DNA from: Nocardia carnea
GTDB taxonomy: Bacteria; Actinomycetota; Actinomycetes; Mycobacteriales; Mycobacteriaceae
Direction of reading: 5' to 3'
Assembly: GCF_029868325.1 (NCBI RefSeq)
Contig: NZ_JARWNW010000237.1
Span: 53,796-117,795 of the forward strand
Length of the DNA stretch: 64,000 nt
Below are positions 62,301-64,000 of this stretch, one piece after another. The stretch's first letter is position 1, and the number at the start of each line of letters is the position of its first letter. Both the position numbers and the translations under genes were made by a program. The notes under the pieces are model-generated. The model saw only the letters and a program-made list of their open reading frames with translations, searched no databases and was not told where the DNA came from.

Positions 62301-63973
62301 CGTTCGGCAAACTGGATCGCGCCGCGCTACCGGAACCGGAATTCGGGGCGGCCGCCGCCGGGCGCGCCCCGGAAACCGCCCGCGAAATCCTGATGGCCGG
62401 GCTGTTCAGTGAGATCCTCGGCGTCCCGCAGGTCGGCGCCGACGACAGTTTCTTCGCCCTCGGTGGCGACAGTATTCTGTCGATCCAGCTGGTGTCGCGC
62501 GCCAAAGCCGTGGGTCTCGGGTTCTCCACCCAGGACGTGTTCGAGCACAAAACGGTCGCGGCCCTGGCCGCCATGGCCACCGAAGCCGGTGGCGCGCCGC
62601 AGCTGCGGGAACTACCCGGCGGCGGCACCGGCCCGATCCCGTTGTCGCCGATCGTGCACGCCATGCTCAGCCGCGGCCACTACGACCGCTTCGCCCAAGC
62701 CACTCTCGTCGAACTACCCGACCGCCTCGACCCCACCCATCTCGTGCGCGCCCTGCAAATCCTGCTGGACCGCCACGACATGCTGCGCGCGACCCTGCAC
62801 GTCACCGCCGCCGGCGAGCACCGCCTCGACGTCGCGGCCCCCGGATCCGTCGACGCCGAAACCATCCTCACCGACCGCACGCTGCGCGACCGCGACGCAG
62901 GCGAAATCGACCGGCACCTGCAGGCGGCCGCGGACCGCCTCGACCCCGCCGCCGGGGTGCTGGTGCAGGCCGTCCGCATGCCCGACGGCACCGGCGCGGA
63001 CCCCGACCTGCTGTGGCTGGTGATCCACCATCTCGCCGTAGACGCGGTGTCGTGGCGGATCCTGCTCGCCGACCTCGCCCATATCTGGTTGCAGGTGTCG
63101 ACGGGCGAGGACCCGCAGACCGGCGCCGGCACCACCTCGGTGCGGCGCTGGGTCCACGGCCTCACCGAACACGCCTCCGCGCGGCGTCCGGCGGAACTGG
63201 CCCACTGGACAGACGTACTCGCCGGCGGTGACCGGCTGCTGGGGTCGCGACCACTGGATCCCGCACGCGATGTCATGGCCACCGCCGACCGGATCCGGTT
63301 GCGTATCCCGGCCGATATCACCGAAGCGGTCCTCACGACCCTCCCGGCCCGGTTCCACGGCAGCGCCAACGACCCCCTGCTCGCCGCGCTCGCGCTGGCG
63401 TTCGCGCAATGGCGGGCCCGCCGCGGCGACCCCGCCGGCCCGGAACTCATCTCGCTGGAGGGCCACGGCCGTGAAGAGCAGGCGGTGCCGGGCGCGGACC
63501 TCAGCGCCACCGCCGGCTGGTTCACCACCCGGTTCCCGGTGCGGCTCGAAATGTCCGGCGTCGATCTCGACGACGCCTTCGCCGGCGGCCCCGCCGCGGG
63601 GTCGGCGATCAAACAGGTGAAGGAACAGTTGCGCGCGGTCCCGGACAACGGGATCGGCTACGGGATGCTGCGTTACCTCGACCCCGTGGGCAGCGCCGAA
63701 CTCGGGAGCGCGCCGGAACCCCAGATCAGTTTCAACTATCTGGGGCGGGTGGGTGTCCGCGACCACTCGGGGGCGTGGACACCCACCACCGAATTAACCT
63801 CGCTGACCGCGCCCACCCATCCGCGGATGGCGCGGCCCCCGGGACGGGTTGTGAACGCGCTCGCCGCCCGCGGGTACCGCCGCATACAGTCGGTGAACTC
63901 GGCGACCGCGCGCTCGGCGTCGTCGGTCACGACAACCGCCCGGTCGGCCGGATCCACCGCTCCCGCGGCGTAG
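59342..63973 (+). CDS. Nonribosomal peptide synthetase, C-A-PCP-E module (3' end degenerate)
   Basis: A 1543-residue NRPS. After a Gly/Asn/Ser-rich leader (1-50) come C (HHIVLDG near residue 188), A (YTSGSTGVPKG near 659, NEYGPTE near 790, YRTGDLA near 876, KIRGYRIEPAEID near 904), PCP (LGGDS with phosphopantetheinyl Ser near 1041) and E (HHLAVDAVSW near 1228, LEGHGRE, ISFNYLGR near 1463). The E domain implies a D-residue product. The domain sequence becomes atypical after about residue 1495 (nt 63830) and ends without the usual 50-60 residues, followed by no TE or second module. GTG 59342 has GGAGGTCAG upstream. Product unknown. Confidence 0.85.
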   Translation: MTQSERNLDSSREEADSAPGGAAEFPAPGPGNGAYSPNGNGNGSHNGVSPSPRTGDVLRLSAAQRGIWFAQHLAGSSPISVAQYVEIAGPVDIDVLVAACDTAGREFGSAYVRLVEEDGEPYQIVDEGLPSPVSVLDLRGHDDPVAAAHDLMIRDYSAPLDLRSDRLMKCVVFQVDSDHYLWYQRAHHIVLDGFAAVTMLQRITELYNAWATGEQAPPSTAKDLGEIVDQDLSYRGSARFDNDRNYWTEHLDGAPPVVSLAGRVGKPTIHPTLLSATLPEDTARLLDRVVADRGTSVTPVIVAAFAAYLARMTGSDEVLLSLPVSGRHSAVLRRSGGMVANVVPLRVPVAGRGTGAVIDAVQGELTSALRRQRYRQEDIFHDMGIARDETASFGPAVNLMMVDNEIVLGATTGRLHVLTSGPTADLFVNIYPGAGRDSTQIDFQGNPSAYSSDELAAHHTRFLMFLHEFLAGGPDHPVGTLPLLEPAERAALLPVRGPESAGDRLLPDILTEGAHRDPTATAIATTAETLTYHELDTRSAQLARYLIGRGCGPGTAVAIVLRRSAETIVAAWAVAKCGAAIVQVDPDYPAKRIEHMITDSDARVVLTLDALRDRLPGAAPALILDDSATRQACADNGPGPVTDADRTRPLHTADLAYITYTSGSTGVPKGVQVTHRGLANLVADRIDTYGMTSRSRVSYALSPAFDASFEQFLTCFAGGAALVVVPPEVIGGDHLTRLLADQHITHLTLTPAMLATVDPQPLTDLRVVVVGGDVCPPHVIERWSRHCAMFNEYGPTETTVTAAGARIRPGRDLTAGGPVRGVAAMVLDRALQPVPAGTAGELYLAGPGLARGYNRRFSDTAARFVADPYSGPGQRMYRTGDLARWTVEDSRVSLELLGRSDFQVKIRGYRIEPAEIDAALTAHPDVDLSVTIPVHNNAGATVLASYVVPVDDHRADPEQLQRFARESLPPHMVPAVIVPLDRLPVNAFGKLDRAALPEPEFGAAAAGRAPETAREILMAGLFSEILGVPQVGADDSFFALGGDSILSIQLVSRAKAVGLGFSTQDVFEHKTVAALAAMATEAGGAPQLRELPGGGTGPIPLSPIVHAMLSRGHYDRFAQATLVELPDRLDPTHLVRALQILLDRHDMLRATLHVTAAGEHRLDVAAPGSVDAETILTDRTLRDRDAGEIDRHLQAAADRLDPAAGVLVQAVRMPDGTGADPDLLWLVIHHLAVDAVSWRILLADLAHIWLQVSTGEDPQTGAGTTSVRRWVHGLTEHASARRPAELAHWTDVLAGGDRLLGSRPLDPARDVMATADRIRLRIPADITEAVLTTLPARFHGSANDPLLAALALAFAQWRARRGDPAGPELISLEGHGREEQAVPGADLSATAGWFTTRFPVRLEMSGVDLDDAFAGGPAAGSAIKQVKEQLRAVPDNGIGYGMLRYLDPVGSAELGSAPEPQISFNYLGRVGVRDHSGAWTPTTELTSLTAPTHPRMARPPGRVVNALAARGYRRIQSVNSATARSASSVTTTARSAGSTAPAA

Positions 63974-64000
63974 GTCAGGTCCAGCGCAGCCGTCAACGGC
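63736..64000 (-). CDS. Possible C-terminus of a LOG-family-like protein, antisense to the NRPS end
   Basis: From the right edge, a leftward frame reads LTYAAGAVDPADRAVVVTDD, then AERAVAEFTDCMRRYPRAAS before running on antisense to the NRPS to a stop at 63736. The first part resembles the C-terminal region of TIGR00730/LOG-type phosphoribohydrolases (DPADxxxVVTDDxxEAV), an identification I hold only weakly. Probably only the part right of about 63850 is genuine coding DNA, fused to antisense NRPS sequence by a rearrangement. Confidence 0.35.
   Translation of the reverse strand, partial: PLTAALDLTYAAGAVDPADRAVVVTDDAERAVAEFTDCMRRYPRAASAFTTRPGGRAIRGWVGAVSEVNSVVGVHAPEWSRTPTRPR

Overview
The window is very GC-rich actinobacterial DNA. 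The gene content points to a mycolic-acid-containing actinomycete, most likely Nocardia or a close relative: a ChoD-like cholesterol oxidase, an antigen-85-like esterase, LigC-type DNA ligase, a furA-katG pair, DUF397/DUF5753 regulator sets and a large NRPS. I saw no rRNA, tRNA or CRISPR array. The genus is inferred, not proven.

Layout. 0-3.3 kb: 5' part of a DNA ligase C gene, a cold-shock-domain protein, and a TetR / NfeD-like / SPFH (flotillin-like) run. 4.3-9.6 kb: four translationally coupled genes on the minus strand, transcribed as a SufS-like cysteine desulfurase, a protein with a heavy-metal-associated (HMA) tail, a fold-III PLP decarboxylase and a cysteine-synthase/rhodanese fusion. 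I read this as an undescribed sulfur- and metal-linked small-molecule pathway. 10.8-17.1 kb: a regulatory neighbourhood with two DUF5753-type HTH regulators, a DUF397 protein and a DUF574-type methyltransferase; three near-identical promoters drive three leftward genes here. 17-30.9 kb: mostly lipid and cell-envelope genes (esterase, lipase, two GMC oxidoreductases including choD, thioesterase, TetR regulators, an AI-2E family transporter, a Tat-exported GH1 glycosidase). 31-39.3 kb: mqo with a LysR, an MDR reductase with a TetR, an amidase, and an SDR divergent from an alpha/beta hydrolase. Two 20-bp direct repeats bracket 31.0-37.4 kb.

40.2-44.0 kb holds a NarL-type two-component system facing an ABC permease/ATPase pair. 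45.0-47.6 kb holds the most striking element: a tyrosine recombinase gene and a zinc-finger/coiled-coil gene diverge from a 230-bp intergenic region. That region contains several palindromes and a core of two perfect 16-bp inverted arms around a 7-bp spacer. This is the arrangement of the TnpS-res-TnpT cointegrate-resolution module of Tn4651-type transposons, but no transposase is in view.

47.6-58.5 kb: ordinary accessory and stress genes (S9 peptidase, TerC, OsmC, HxlR with a RibD-type reductase, katG, furA). 59.3-64.0 kb: a C-A-PCP-E NRPS whose epimerization domain degenerates near 63.84 kb, where the opposite strand begins to look like the C-terminus of another protein. This suggests a rearrangement or an assembly junction.

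Many genes are tightly packed, with 4-bp ATGA/GTGA overlaps. Several convergent pairs are separated by strong inverted-repeat terminators. Starts were chosen mainly from Shine-Dalgarno-like sequences and family N-termini.
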